From Inquilinus sp. Marseille-Q2685 (GTDB lineage Bacteria > Pseudomonadota > Alphaproteobacteria > DSM-16000 > Inquilinaceae), in contig NZ_CAKAKL010000001.1 of assembly GCF_916619195.1 (NCBI RefSeq), positions 1 to 64,000 of the forward strand: DNA of 64,000 nt. Direction: 5' to 3'. Below, piece after piece: positions 52,717 to 61,790 of the stretch. Every line of letters begins with the position of its first letter. Within the stretch, counting starts at the first letter, position 1. A program made the position numbers and the translations under genes. The notes beneath the pieces are model-generated. The model was not told where the DNA came from. It did no database searches and saw nothing but the letters and a program-made list of their open reading frames with translations.

Positions 52717-53970
52717 ATGATGAGATTGACCAGGATCGTGCTCATGCTGGCGGGGGTGCTGCTGGCGCTGCCCGCCATGGCCGAGCCGGTGACCCTGCGC
52801 TTCTGGGTGGCGTGGGACCCCGCCCAGCCCGACGCCAAGGCGATGCAGGCGCAGATCGCCGCCTTCGAGCAGGCGCATCCGGACATCAGGATCGAGACCC
52901 AGAACATCGCCTTCGGGGCCCTGCACGACAAGCTGGTGACGGCGGTCGCCGGCGGCGACGCGCCCGACATCTCCTGGGGCCTGGCGGAATGGTTCGGCGA
53001 GCTGTACCGCATGGGCGCGCTGCTCGACCTCACCCCTTATGCCGCCGACTGGCCGGGGCGCGACGGGATCTATCCCAACGTGATCGAGGCGCTGACCATC
53101 GACGGCAAGCTGATGGCGATGCCGCATTACCTCGGCATCCGCGCGCTGCTCTATCACGAGGAGATGCTGAAGAAGGCCGGCATCGCCGAGCCGCCGAAGA
53201 CCTGGGACGAGCTGATCGCGACTGCCCAGAAGGTCAAGGCGGCCACCGGGCAGTACGGCTTCGCCATCGCCGGCACCGGCGTGCGGGCGCCGCAGGAACT
53301 GGTCATGTACCTGGCCCAGAACGACGTCGCCATCGCCCGGCGCCAGCCGGACGGCGGCTACAAGAACAGCTGGGCCGACGACCCGGCGGAGCTGGCGCGG
53401 GCCACCGAGGTCTTCGCCTTCTACCGCCGCCTGCTGGACGAGGGCGCGATGCAGCCCGAAGCCGCCGGCTGGGGCTGGGAGCAGGAGGACAGCAACTTTG
53501 CCCTCGGCAAATACGCCATGGCGGTCGATGGCGCCTGGATGCAGTCGCGCGCCCAGCAGAACCCGCAGACCATGGCCGATGTGAAGGTGGCGCCGCCGCC
53601 CTACAAGCTGAAGCCGGCGACCTTCTTCGAGATCAACCCCTTCTTCCTCTACAAGTCGACGCAGCACCCGAAGGAGGCCTGGGCCTTCGCCGCCTTCATG
53701 ACCGGCCGCGACTACCAGGCGGCGGGGCGGCCGACGACCTCGATCCGCAAGGATGTGGTCAGCCCCGGCGTGTGGGGCGAGGGCTTCTCCTCGCTGGCGC
53801 CGACCGGCGTGGTCTTCCCGCCGGTGGCGCTGGGCCAGATCACCCGGGCGATGGAAGAATCGATCGGCCGTGTGCTCTTGAAGAAGGAGGATCCGGCCGA
53901 GGTGGCCGCCTGGCTCGGCAAGCAGGTCAACCGCGCGCTGCGCCAGTCCGGCGAGCTGAGCTCGTCGTAG
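52717..53970 (+). CDS. ABC transporter extracellular sugar-binding protein
   Basis: A 417-residue binding protein with signal peptide (RIVLMLAGVLLALPAMA, cleavage before EPVTLRFW). LRFWVAWDPAQPDAKAMQAQIAAFEQAHPDIRIETQ is the family-1 SBP start; GGDAPDISWG and LTIDGKLMAMPHYLGIRALLYHEEMLKKAGI follow, then FALGKYAMAVDGAW and AWAFAAFMTGRDYQAAG. GAGGCG precedes two adjacent ATGs. It follows the GH4 gene by 44 nt and presumably captures the substrate of that glycosidase. Confidence 0.92.
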   Translation: MMRLTRIVLMLAGVLLALPAMAEPVTLRFWVAWDPAQPDAKAMQAQIAAFEQAHPDIRIETQNIAFGALHDKLVTAVAGGDAPDISWGLAEWFGELYRMGALLDLTPYAADWPGRDGIYPNVIEALTIDGKLMAMPHYLGIRALLYHEEMLKKAGIAEPPKTWDELIATAQKVKAATGQYGFAIAGTGVRAPQELVMYLAQNDVAIARRQPDGGYKNSWADDPAELARATEVFAFYRRLLDEGAMQPEAAGWGWEQEDSNFALGKYAMAVDGAWMQSRAQQNPQTMADVKVAPPPYKLKPATFFEINPFFLYKSTQHPKEAWAFAAFMTGRDYQAAGRPTTSIRKDVVSPGVWGEGFSSLAPTGVVFPPVALGQITRAMEESIGRVLLKKEDPAEVAAWLGKQVNRALRQSGELSSS

Positions 53971-53991
53971 CAGAAGGGGGGCTCGGCCGGC

Positions 53992-54123
53992 GTCACCCCC
54001 TCACCCTCCCGCCGCCTTCGGCGTCGGGCCCCTCCCTCTCCCCGAGGAGAGGGAAACTTACCTCTCCCTCGGGGAGAGGTCGAAATCGCGGAGCGATTTC
54101 GGGTGAGGGGGCGGGCTCCGGCC
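53992..54123. repeat. Complex palindromic repeat between binding protein and permeases
   Basis: Nested inverted arms: CACCCCCTCACCC / GGGTGAGGGGG outside, and CTCTCCCCGAGG / CCTCGGGGAGAG inside, with the small hairpin GAAATCGCGGAGCGATTTC (54082-54100). It lies in the 187-nt gap after the binding-protein gene, the same position as the C-rich repeats in the first sugar operon. No gene in this gap. Confidence 0.7.
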
Positions 54124-54157
54124 CTTCAGTGACGAAGCACCAGGGAGATTTAGCGTC

Positions 54158-55114
54158 ATGAAGGCTGCGGCCGAGATCGGGATACGCGCATCGGCGCCGC
54201 CGCGGCCTGTCGACACCCGCCGTCCCCCGACCCGCGCCGCCCGGATCCGGCGCGCCGCGCTGGTCTTCCTGGCGCCGGCCGCGATCCTGGTCCTGGTCCT
54301 GGTCGCCTATCCGCTGCTGCGGGTGCTGTGGGACAGCCTGCGATACGTCAACCTGGTCAATCCCTCGGTCACCGGCTTCGCCGGCTGGGACAACTACCTG
54401 ACGGTGTGGGAGGACGGCGACTTCCTGCCGGCCCTCTGGAACACCGCCATCTGGACCGGGCTGTCGGTGGCGGGCGAATACGCGCTCGGCCTCGCCTCGG
54501 CCGTGGCGCTGGCCCAGCCGGTGCGGTTCCGGGCGATCTTCCGCGGCCTGATCATCATCCCCTGGGTGATCCCGATCGCCGTCGCCGGGCTGAACTGGAC
54601 CTGGATGCTGACGCCGGATTACGGGATCCTGAACATCTGGATGGTGAAGCTGGGTCTGCTCGACGCGCCCTATCCCTGGCTCGGCCAGATGGACACGGCG
54701 CTGCTGACCGTGACCTTCGTCAACATCTGGCGCAGCTATCCCTTCTACACCCTCAGCCTGCTGGCCGCGCTGCAGGCGATCCCGCGCGAGCTGCACGAGG
54801 CCGCGGCGGTGGACGGGGCAGGGGCCTGGCGCCGCTTCCGGGTCATCACCCTGCCGCATCTGCGCACCGTGTCGCTGACCCTGATCTTCATCCACATCGT
54901 CTGGACCGCGATCAATTTCGACTTCATCTGGGTGATGACCGAAGGCGGCCCGCTGAACGCGTCGGAGACGCTGCCGATCATGATCTACCGCTACGCCATG
55001 CAGGATTTCGACGTCGGCGCCGCCTGCGCCGTGGCCTCGATGTCGATGGCGTTCCTGGCCACCCTGTTCTTCGTCTACCACTACGGCGTCGCCCGGCGCC
55101 GAAACGAGGGCTGA
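54158..55114 (+). CDS. Sugar ABC transporter permease (MalF-like)
   Basis: A 318-residue permease with an Arg-rich cytoplasmic N-terminus followed by AALVFLAPAAILVLVLVAYPLLRVLWDSL and five further helices. The EAA loop reads LHEAAAVDGAGAWRRFRVITLPHLRTVSL; the MTEGGPLNASETLPIMIYRYAMQDFDVGAA block is typical of CUT1 permeases. It lies 3 nt before the MalG-like partner. This transporter has no ATPase gene in its operon. Confidence 0.93.
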   Translation: MKAAAEIGIRASAPPRPVDTRRPPTRAARIRRAALVFLAPAAILVLVLVAYPLLRVLWDSLRYVNLVNPSVTGFAGWDNYLTVWEDGDFLPALWNTAIWTGLSVAGEYALGLASAVALAQPVRFRAIFRGLIIIPWVIPIAVAGLNWTWMLTPDYGILNIWMVKLGLLDAPYPWLGQMDTALLTVTFVNIWRSYPFYTLSLLAALQAIPRELHEAAAVDGAGAWRRFRVITLPHLRTVSLTLIFIHIVWTAINFDFIWVMTEGGPLNASETLPIMIYRYAMQDFDVGAACAVASMSMAFLATLFFVYHYGVARRRNEG

Positions 55115-55117
55115 GCC

Positions 55118-55963
55118 ATGGTCGTCGGCTCCTCCCAGCGGTCGCTGCGCAGTCTCGTGACCTACGGCACGCTGATCCTGTTCGCGGCCTACAGCCTGTT
55201 CCCCTTCCTGTGGATGGTCGACACGGCGTTGAAGCCGGTGGATGAGGTGCGCAGCGCCGACCCCAGCTTCTGGATCGACGCGCCGACCCTGTCGAACTTC
55301 ACCCGGGTGCTGCTGGACAGCGAGTTCCTGACCTATTTCCGCAACAGCCTGATCGTCGCCGCCGGGTCGACCATCCTGACCATCACTGTCTCGGTGTTCT
55401 GCAGCTACGCGCTCAGCCGCTGGGCCTATCTGACGCTGTCTCGCCTGGTCGGCGGCGCGCTGCTGCTGTCGCAGATGATCCCGGGCGTGCTGCTGCTGGT
55501 GCCGCTCTATATCCTGATGCAGCGCCTCGGCCTGCTGTCGACCTATGCGGCGCTGATCATCGTCTACTGCACCTTCACCATCCCGCTCTGCACCTTCATG
55601 CTGAAGGGCTTCTTCGACGCCGTGCCGCGCGAGCTGGAGGATGCGTCGGAGATCGATGGCTGCTCCCGCACCGGCTTCATCCTGCGGGTGCTGCTGCCGG
55701 TCTCGGCGCCCGGCATCTTCGCCACCGCGGTCTTCGCCTTCGTCACGGCGTGGAACGAGTTCATGTTCGGCTATGTGCTGATCAACAGCGACGCGCGGCG
55801 GACGCTCACGCCCGGCATCATGCTGTTCAAGGGCTCGCATCTGACCGACTGGGGCGGGCTGATGGCCGCCTCGGTCCTCGCCGTGGTGCCGATCGCGCTC
55901 GGCTTCGTCTATCTCCAGCGCTTCCTGGTCGAGGGGCTGTCGGCCGGGGCGGTGAAGGGGTAG
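55118..55963 (+). CDS. Carbohydrate ABC transporter permease (MalG-like)
   Basis: A 281-residue permease with six predicted helices. PFLWMVDTALKPVDEV, FRNSLIVAAGSTILTITVSVFCSYALSRW and the EAA loop LEDASEIDGCSRTGFILRVLLPVSAPG match the MalG family, as does AWNEFMFGYVLIN. It ends the GH4/transporter operon; a family A repeat follows 36 nt downstream where an ATPase gene might be expected. Confidence 0.93.
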   Translation: MVVGSSQRSLRSLVTYGTLILFAAYSLFPFLWMVDTALKPVDEVRSADPSFWIDAPTLSNFTRVLLDSEFLTYFRNSLIVAAGSTILTITVSVFCSYALSRWAYLTLSRLVGGALLLSQMIPGVLLLVPLYILMQRLGLLSTYAALIIVYCTFTIPLCTFMLKGFFDAVPRELEDASEIDGCSRTGFILRVLLPVSAPGIFATAVFAFVTAWNEFMFGYVLINSDARRTLTPGIMLFKGSHLTDWGGLMAASVLAVVPIALGFVYLQRFLVEGLSAGAVKG

Positions 55964-55998
55964 GGCCGGAGTACACCAGCGTTCCCAAAAAAATAACC

Positions 55999-56082
55999 CG
56001 TCATGGCGAGGCGCGCAGCGCCGTGGCCATCCAGTGGCCGGTGCCGCTGGATGGCCGCGCCCCTTTGGGGCTCGCCATGACG
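55999..56082. repeat. Dispersed palindromic repeat, family A (copy 5)
   Basis: CGTCATGGCGAGGCGCG ... CGTGGCCATCCAGTGGCCGG ... GGATGGCCGCG ... GGGGCTCGCCATGACGAG. The apex at 56026-56038 (GCCATCCAGTGGC) is identical to a segment of the IS 3' non-coding end. Confidence 0.85.
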
Positions 56083-56116
56083 AGATGATAAAGAGTCCAA
56101 TGAGGGCTGGCTGGAC

Positions 56117-56184
56117 GGTTTCCGAGAATGGAAACTGTTGTTGCCCTCACGGCTGATCTCTGATAGTTTCCATATAAGGAAACT
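56117..56184. promoter_or_regulatory. Two ArsR-type operators (RGTTTCC-N6-GGAAACT)
   Basis: Inverted repeats GGTTTCC-GAGAAT-GGAAACT (56117-56136) and AGTTTCC-ATATAA-GGAAACT (56165-56184) are 48 bp apart start to start and end 13 nt before the ArsR gene. The identical arm and spacer length in both copies argue for one binding protein, most simply the adjacent ArsR regulator. Confidence 0.75.
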
Positions 56185-56197
56185 GTTGGATTGAGGC

Positions 56198-56524
56198 ATG
56201 CAGCCCCTCGACCGCATCTTCATCGCCCTGTCGGACCCGAACCGCCGGGGCATGGCCGAACGCCTGAGCCGCGGCCCGGCCACGGTCAAGCAACTGGCCG
56301 AGCCGGCAGGGATGCGCCTGCCCTCAGCGGTGAAGCACCTCAAGATCCTGGAGGACAGCGGCATCGTCATGTCGCGCAAGGCGGGTCGCGCCCGCACCTA
56401 CAGCCTGCAGCCCGCCGCCCTGACCGTGATCGCCGACTGGGTCCGCGACCGCGAAGCCGCCCTCAACGCCGCCTTCGACCGGCTGGAGGCCTTGATGCAT
56501 GAGATCCCCGAGGAGACGCCGTGA
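56198..56524 (+). CDS. ArsR family (SdpR-like) transcriptional regulator
   Basis: A 108-residue winged helix. LDRIFIALSDPNRRGMAERLSRGPATVKQLAEPAGMRLPSAVKHLKILEDSGIVMSRKAGRARTYSLQPAAL is the ArsR core with recognition helix LPSAVKHLKILE. No Cys metal site is visible, as in the non-metal ArsR group usually paired with AHSA1/SRPBCC proteins. Its stop overlaps the start of such a gene (GTGA). It probably represses its own two-gene operon through the two upstream palindromes. Confidence 0.92.
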   Translation: MQPLDRIFIALSDPNRRGMAERLSRGPATVKQLAEPAGMRLPSAVKHLKILEDSGIVMSRKAGRARTYSLQPAALTVIADWVRDREAALNAAFDRLEALMHEIPEETP

Positions 56525-56994
56525 GCACCGTCGACCACACCACTTTCGTCGTCGAGCGCGACCTGCCCGGCAGCCCGGCGCATGCCTTCCGCTTCTGGGC
56601 GGAGCCGGCGCTGAAGCGGCGCTGGACCGACTGCCATCCGGAGTGGACGGTGCTGGAGGACCTGTTCGATTTCCGCATCGGCGGCATCGAGGCCAAGCAC
56701 TGGCGGATGCCCGACGGGCAGGAGATGACGTTCCGGGCCCATTACCTCGACATCGTACCCGGCCAGCGGATCCTCTACGCCTATGAGATGACCTTCGGCG
56801 GCCAGCGGGTCTCGGCCTCGCTGGCGACGATCGAGCTGCTGCCGGCCGGCAGCCGGACCCGGATGAAGTTCACCGAACAGGCGGCGTTCCTGGCCGGCGG
56901 CGAGGGCGCCCGCCGCCAGCGTATCGGCGGCACCGAGGATGTGTTCGACGGGCTGGTCGAGGTGATGCGGCGGGATCTCGCCGGCGGATTATAG
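56521..56994 (+). CDS. SRPBCC (AHSA1/Hsp90 activator-like) domain protein
   Basis: A 157-residue START-fold protein starting at GTG. FVVERDLPGSPAHAFRFWAEPALKRRWTD opens the domain; FDFRIGGIEAKHWRMPDGQEMTFRAHYLDIVPGQRILYAYEMTFGG and the Gly-rich C-terminal helix GTEDVFDGLVEVMRRDL follow the AHSA1 pattern. It has a hydrophobic pocket in relatives and may bind a lipid or aromatic ligand. Coupled to the ArsR gene by a 4-nt overlap, a very common pair in soil bacteria, often inducible by xenobiotics. Confidence 0.9.
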   Translation: MSTVDHTTFVVERDLPGSPAHAFRFWAEPALKRRWTDCHPEWTVLEDLFDFRIGGIEAKHWRMPDGQEMTFRAHYLDIVPGQRILYAYEMTFGGQRVSASLATIELLPAGSRTRMKFTEQAAFLAGGEGARRQRIGGTEDVFDGLVEVMRRDLAGGL

Positions 56995-57168
56995 CTGCGT
57001 GGCCTTCGGCTGCGCAGGTCGCATCATTCATTCATATGACGCGCGACAATCCCGATTGTGATGGGATGAGTCGGTGTCGAACTTCAAGGTTCCATCGGAA
57101 GACGGGGCCGGTGTGCTCCACCTCGTCCAGAAGCCCGGCTGCGTCCCAATCGATATTGGAGACCGTCG

Positions 57169-57450
57169 ATGATGAAATTCATTCCCGTGCTTGTGGCTGC
57201 TGCCGCGATGTTTGCAGGCTCGGCGACAGCCGATACGAAGCAGAAGAAGATGGCACCGCTGAATGCGGAGCAGAAGGAGTTTGTCGAGGCTTTCCGGGCG
57301 CTGAAGGTGAAGTACGGCAATCTCGCCGACCGGTTTTCTCTCGCGGATATCGGCGACGGACCGATGGCGGGCATCTCCGGCCCCTCTACCATCTGGGAGT
57401 GCACGAATGGCGAGAATGGCCTGGAGTGCACACACGAGCACCCGGAGTAG
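57169..57450 (+). CDS. Small secreted protein of unknown function (93 aa)
   Basis: A signal peptide (MMKFIPVLVAAAAMFAGSATA) leads to a 72-residue mature protein, DTKQKKMAPLNAEQKEFVEAFRALKVKYGNL then LADIGDGPMAGISGPSTIWECTNGENGLECTHEHPE. Two Cys near the end (CTNGENGLEC) could form a disulfide, and a His-x-His follows. GGAGACC lies before the ATG. G+C is visibly lower than in neighbours, which may reflect recent acquisition. I do not recognise the family. The preceding 174 nt after the SRPBCC gene show nothing definite. Confidence 0.65.
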   Translation: MMKFIPVLVAAAAMFAGSATADTKQKKMAPLNAEQKEFVEAFRALKVKYGNLADRFSLADIGDGPMAGISGPSTIWECTNGENGLECTHEHPE

Positions 57451-57483
57451 CCGCGGCATCCAGCCCGCAGTCAGGTCTGAATA

Positions 57484-58899
57484 TTACGCCGGGTCCTGAT
57501 GTCCGTCCCGATGATTGGCCGGCGCCACATGCGGGAAGCGCATCGTGACGCGCAAACCGGGCGCGTTGTCGGCCAGGGTCAGCGTCGCCCGGTGCAGCCG
57601 CGCCACGGCCGAGACCAGCGACAGGCCCAGCCCGGCGCCCGGGGCGCTGCGGCTGGCGTCGAGGCGGACGAAGCGGTCCAGCACCCGGCCTCGCGCCTCC
57701 TCCGGGATGCCCGGACCACTGTCGCGGATGTCGAGCACGGCGCCGTCGCCGTCGCGCCGGACGTCGAGCGAGATCCGGCCGCCCTCCGGCGTGTATTTGA
57801 TGGCGTTGTCCAGCAGGTTGGCCACGGCCTGGGCCAGCAGGTGGCTGTTGCCGGGCACGGTCACGCCGGGCTCGATCGCGGTCGCCAGGCTCTGGCCCTT
57901 GTCCTCGGCCACCGGGCCGTACAGCTCGCCGGCATCGGCGGCCAGCGCCGACAGCTCGATCGGGCTGAACCGGTCGCGCACCGCCCCGGCCTCGGCCAGC
58001 GCGATCTCGAGCAGCGCGTTGAAGGTGGCGAGGATGCCGTCGGCCTCGCGGATCGCGTCTTCCATCGCCCGGCGGAAGCCGTCGGCGTCGGTCTCGCTCA
58101 TCAGCGTGACCTCCAGCCGGCTGCGCAGCCGCGAGATCGGGCTGCGCAGGTCGTGCGCGATGTTGTCGGCGACGCCGCGCATGCCGGTCATCAGCCCGTC
58201 GATCTGGTCAAGCATGGCGTTCAGGCTGGTGGCCAGGCGGTCGAACTCGTCGCGGTTGCCGCGCACCGGCATGCGCCGGGTCAGGTCGCCCTGCAGGATG
58301 CCCTCGGTGCCGCGATTGATGCCTTCGATCCGGGCCAGGAGGCTGCGGCTCATCAGGATGCCGCCGGCGATGCCCAGCACGGCGGTCAGGATCAGACCGC
58401 CGATCAGCGCATCGGTCATCAGCTTGGTGAAGTCGGTGCGCTCGGTCATGTCGCGCCCGACCAGCAGGTAGAAGCCCCCGGCCAGGGCGAAGGTGCGGGC
58501 CCGCGCCACCTGGGGCTTGGAATCCCCGCCGGCATCGGTCGCCACAAGGAAATCGACCGTGCTGTCGACGGCGCTCCGGGCGATCGGCGGCCAGGACGAC
58601 AGGTTGCCCTCGATCCGGTTGTAGTTGCGGTCGGCCAGCAGGTACAGGCCGCGCCGGCCCGGGGCGGCCTGGCTGCGTTCGCGGATGATGCGCACAAGGC
58701 CCAGCAGGCCGAACTGGCGGTACTGCTCGGCCAGGCCCGTGATCTCGGCCTGGATGGTGTCGTCGGTCTGCGAGGCGATCACCCGCACCGTCTGCCAGTA
58801 CACGAAGCCCAGGACGCCGGCGACGGAGATCCCGAACACCAGCATGTAGATGATCGCGTAGCGGAAGGTCGAGCTGCGAAGGACCCTAATCAGATGCAC
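57484..58899 (-). CDS. Sensor histidine kinase (HAMP, HisKA, HATPase)
   Basis: A 471-residue kinase. Helix one (IIYMLVFGISVAGVLGFVYWQ, residues 15-35) and helix two (LMTDALIGGLILTAVLGIAGGILM, about 160-183) bound a periplasmic domain. HAMP follows, then the H-box NIAHDLRSPISRLRSRLE with phospho-accepting His. HATPase motifs are LLAQAVANLLDNAIKYT (N), IRDSGPGIP (G1), VLDRFVRLD (F) and APGAGLGLSLVSAVARLH (G2). It overlaps the response-regulator gene by 14 nt, so the two are coupled. The pattern resembles the heavy-metal/cation QseC/CusS-like kinases; the signal is unknown. Confidence 0.93.
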   Translation of the reverse strand: MHLIRVLRSSTFRYAIIYMLVFGISVAGVLGFVYWQTVRVIASQTDDTIQAEITGLAEQYRQFGLLGLVRIIRERSQAAPGRRGLYLLADRNYNRIEGNLSSWPPIARSAVDSTVDFLVATDAGGDSKPQVARARTFALAGGFYLLVGRDMTERTDFTKLMTDALIGGLILTAVLGIAGGILMSRSLLARIEGINRGTEGILQGDLTRRMPVRGNRDEFDRLATSLNAMLDQIDGLMTGMRGVADNIAHDLRSPISRLRSRLEVTLMSETDADGFRRAMEDAIREADGILATFNALLEIALAEAGAVRDRFSPIELSALAADAGELYGPVAEDKGQSLATAIEPGVTVPGNSHLLAQAVANLLDNAIKYTPEGGRISLDVRRDGDGAVLDIRDSGPGIPEEARGRVLDRFVRLDASRSAPGAGLGLSLVSAVARLHRATLTLADNAPGLRVTMRFPHVAPANHRDGHQDPA

Positions 58900-59566
58900 G
58901 GAGGCAGTATCCGGCGCCGCGCACGGTCTGCAGCAGCGGCGTGTCGAAGTCCCGGTCGATCTTCTGCCGCAGCCGGCTGATATGGACGTCGATCACGTTG
59001 GTCTGCGGATCGAAGTGATAGTTCCAGACATTCTCCAGCAGCATGGTCCGGGTGACCACCTGGCCGGAATGGCGCATCAGGTACTCCAGGATCTGGAACT
59101 CGCGCTGCTGCAGGTCGATCTTGCGGCCGGAGCGGGTGACGCTGCGCGACAGCAGGTCCATCTTCAGGTCGCCGATCTGCAGCTCGGTCTGCGCTGCCGC
59201 GGGCGCGGCGCCCCGGCGCAGCAGCGCCTCCAGCCGGGCCAGGAGCTCGGTGAAGGCATAGGGCTTGGTCAGGTAGTCGTCGCCGCCGGCGCGCAGGCCG
59301 CGGACGCGGTCGTCGACCTGGCCCATGGCGCTCAGGAACAGCACCGGCGTCTGGTTGCCGTTGCGCCGGATGGTCTCGACAATCAAGAGGCCGTCCATGC
59401 CGGGCAGCATGCGGTCGACGATCATCGCGTCGTAGGTCTCGCTGGTCGCCAGGAACAGTCCCTGCGGCCCGTCCGGCGCATGGTCCACGACGAATCCGCT
59501 CTCGCGCAGACCCTTGGTCAGGTACTGCGCGGCCTGGGCGTCGTCTTCGATCACGAGAATTCGCAT
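58886..59566 (-). CDS. OmpR/PhoB family response regulator
   Basis: A 226-residue regulator. Receiver domain: MRILVIEDDAQAAQYL (acidic pair), MIVDRMLPGMDGL (phospho-acceptor Asp), VLFLSAMGQVDDRVRGLRAGGDDYLTKPYAF (Ser/Thr and Lys). Winged-helix domain: VTRSGRKIDLQQREFQILEYLMRHSGQVVTRTMLLENVWNYHFDPQTNVIDVHISRLRQKID, ending in TVRGAGYCLRASD. It leads the two-gene unit with the histidine kinase. Confidence 0.95.
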   Translation of the reverse strand: MRILVIEDDAQAAQYLTKGLRESGFVVDHAPDGPQGLFLATSETYDAMIVDRMLPGMDGLLIVETIRRNGNQTPVLFLSAMGQVDDRVRGLRAGGDDYLTKPYAFTELLARLEALLRRGAAPAAAQTELQIGDLKMDLLSRSVTRSGRKIDLQQREFQILEYLMRHSGQVVTRTMLLENVWNYHFDPQTNVIDVHISRLRQKIDRDFDTPLLQTVRGAGYCLRASD

Positions 59567-59635
59567 GATCTGACCTTACGACGAGGCGGGGCGGTTCGGA
59601 AATGACAAGCATGTCATGGCCGGCCCATCCTCCGG

Positions 59636-60055
59636 TTAGATTTTGTTGTCGGGCGCAGCGTTCGGCCGGGTCAGGATATAGAGGATCAGGATCGCGAAGA
59701 ACGCGGCGACGATCCCGATCACCACCCGCGAATGCACCGCGACCACCACCAGCGCCAGGCTGGCGCCGAGGCTGGCCACCGCCAGCAGCTTGGCCCAGGC
59801 CGGGATGGCGCCGTGCCGTTCCCAGGCCTGCAGCGTCGGGCCGAAGCGGGGATGGGTCAGCAGCCAGTTGTGCAGCCGCGGCGAGGAGCGGGCGAAGGCC
59901 CACAGCGCCAGGATCATGAAGATCGTGGTCGGCCACAGCGGCACGAACAGCCCGATGACGCCGGCGACGACGCAGAGCGTGCCGAACAGCTGCAGCACCA
60001 GCCGCAGCGTAGTCGGGCCCAGGACCCCGATCCGTCTCAGGTCAAACCGCGGCAT
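59636..60055 (-). CDS. YbaN/DUF454 family membrane protein
   Basis: A 139-residue inner-membrane protein with three or four predicted helices. The family signature is clear: GTLCVVAGVIGLFVPLWPTTIFMILALWAFARSSPRLHNWLLTHPRFGPTLQAWERHGAIP. Function unknown. Its start overlaps the 3' end of cydC by 14 nt, which makes it the third gene of a cydD-cydC-ybaN unit, possibly linked to envelope redox or respiration. Confidence 0.92.
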   Translation of the reverse strand: MPRFDLRRIGVLGPTTLRLVLQLFGTLCVVAGVIGLFVPLWPTTIFMILALWAFARSSPRLHNWLLTHPRFGPTLQAWERHGAIPAWAKLLAVASLGASLALVVVAVHSRVVIGIVAAFFAILILYILTRPNAAPDNKI

Positions 60056-61790
60056 GGCGTTTCGCCCGCCCCGGCAGGGCGGCGTCGAGGATCTCCGCCG
60101 GCACGCCCTGCACCGCGATCCGGCCCTCGGACATCAGCACGGCGCTGTCGGCGAGGCGCAGCAGCGCCGGGCGGTGGGTGATCACCAGCGTGGTGCGGCC
60201 GGCAGTCAGCCGTTCCAGCGCCTCGATCACCTGCGCCTCGGTCTCGCCGTCCAATCCCTCGGTCGGCTCGTCCAGCACCAGGATCGGCGCGTCCTTCAGG
60301 ATGCAGCGGGCCAGCGCGATGCGCCGCGCCTGGCCGCCGGAGACCTGGACCCCGGCCTCGCCGACCCAGGTGTCGAGGCCGCGCGGCAGGGCGGTGACCC
60401 AGGCAGAAAGGCCGGCAGCCTCAACAGCGGCGGCCAGCCGGTCGGGGCAGGCCTCCGGATCGCCGATCAGCAGGTTGTCGCGGATCGTCCCGGCGAAGAT
60501 CTGGCTGCGCTGCGACAGATAGGCGACGCGGCGCCAGATCTCGGCCTGCGGCAGCCGGCGGATGTCGACGCCGCCCAAGGTGACGGTGCCCGCGTCCGTA
60601 TCGCGGAAGCGCAGGATCAGGGCGGTCAGCGTGCTCTTGCCGCTGCCGCTCGGGCCGACCAGCGCGATCCGCTGGCCCTCCGGCAGCTCCAGGTCGATGT
60701 CCTGTACCGCCGGCCGGTCGCCCGGCCGGTAGCGGTAGGACACGCCGGACAGGACGAGGGAGTTCCCGGCCGGCGCCGGGGCGGGCGCCTCCGGGTCGCG
60801 CACCAGCGGCGCCAGCCTGGCGAAGTCGAGCAGCCGGCGGGCGGCGGCGCGGGTGCGGCCGAGATTCTGGAAGGCCAGGGGCAGCGGCACCAGCGCATCG
60901 AACAGCGCCAGCGCCCCCAGCATCACCAGCGCCACCGCCGGCCCCGGCAGCATCCCGGCGGCGACGCCGGCCACGCCCAGCGCCAGGATCGCCAGCGCCG
61001 CCAGCTGCCCGGCCAGGCCGGACAGGGCGGTGGAGACGCCGGACAGCCGCGCCATGCGCCGCTGCGCCGCCATCAGCTCCTCGTTCTCGGCCAGCACCGC
61101 CTCGGCGTGGCGGCTATCGGCCTGGTAGACCTTCAGCTCGGCCAGGCCCTGCACGCCCTCGACGATGCGGGTGCGCAGCCGCGCCGTGGCCAGCGCGATT
61201 GCCTTGCCGGCCGGGGCACCGATCCGCTGCATCGCCCAGGGCAAAGCGATGCCGACCAGCAGCGCCAGCGCCACCACGATCGCCGCCGCGGCCGGATCCA
61301 GCCACAGCAGCACGCCGCCGACCAGCAGCACCGCCAGCACGGCGACGACAGCGGGCACGATCACGCGGAGGTAGACGGCGTCGAGGGAATCGACGTCGGC
61401 AGTCATGCGGTTCAGCAGGTCGCCGCCGCGCTGCTCCTCCAGCCGCGCCGGGGCCAGCGGGATGGCGGCGCGGAACAGCCAGACCCGCAGTCCGGCCAGG
61501 AAGCGGAAGGTGGCGTCATGCGTCACCAGCCGCTCGGCATAGCGCGACCCGGTGCGCAGCACGGCCAGGCCGCGGATGCCGGCCGAGGGGCTGGCGAAGT
61601 TGAAGGCGACGGCGGACGCGGCCGCCGCGCCGGCGACGGCCGAGGCGGCGATGAACCAGCCGGACAGCACCAGCAGCCCCAGCCCCGACAGGGCGGTGAC
61701 CACGGCCAGCAGCAGCCCGAACGCCATCTTCCGCCGCTGCGGCCGCGCCAGGCGAAGGATGGCGAGGAGGGGGCGGTCGCGACGGTCCAT
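60042..61790 (-). CDS. cydC: Cysteine/glutathione exporter ABC subunit CydC
   Basis: A 582-residue fused membrane-ATPase half-transporter. The N-terminal six-helix domain contains [19 protein letters not shown] and the CydC-typical [44 protein letters not shown], with [23 protein letters not shown]. The ATPase domain has Walker [10 protein letters not shown], signature [18 protein letters not shown] and Walker [13 protein letters not shown]. With CydD it exports Cys or glutathione to the periplasm, needed for assembly of cytochrome bd. The ATG at 61790 overlaps the cydD stop (TGATG). cydAB are not in the window. Confidence 0.92.
   Translation of the reverse strand: MDRRDRPLLAILRLARPQRRKMAFGLLLAVVTALSGLGLLVLSGWFIAASAVAGAAAASAVAFNFASPSAGIRGLAVLRTGSRYAERLVTHDATFRFLAGLRVWLFRAAIPLAPARLEEQRGGDLLNRMTADVDSLDAVYLRVIVPAVVAVLAVLLVGGVLLWLDPAAAAIVVALALLVGIALPWAMQRIGAPAGKAIALATARLRTRIVEGVQGLAELKVYQADSRHAEAVLAENEELMAAQRRMARLSGVSTALSGLAGQLAALAILALGVAGVAAGMLPGPAVALVMLGALALFDALVPLPLAFQNLGRTRAAARRLLDFARLAPLVRDPEAPAPAPAGNSLVLSGVSYRYRPGDRPAVQDIDLELPEGQRIALVGPSGSGKSTLTALILRFRDTDAGTVTLGGVDIRRLPQAEIWRRVAYLSQRSQIFAGTIRDNLLIGDPEACPDRLAAAVEAAGLSAWVTALPRGLDTWVGEAGVQVSGGQARRIALARCILKDAPILVLDEPTEGLDGETEAQVIEALERLTAGRTTLVITHRPALLRLADSAVLMSEGRIAVQGVPAEILDAALPGRAKRHAAV

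Noticed and set aside
57036-57548. A 170-codon plus-strand frame overlapping the small secreted protein
   Set aside because: Out of frame with the signal-peptide-bearing 93-residue protein, which has a proper ribosome site.
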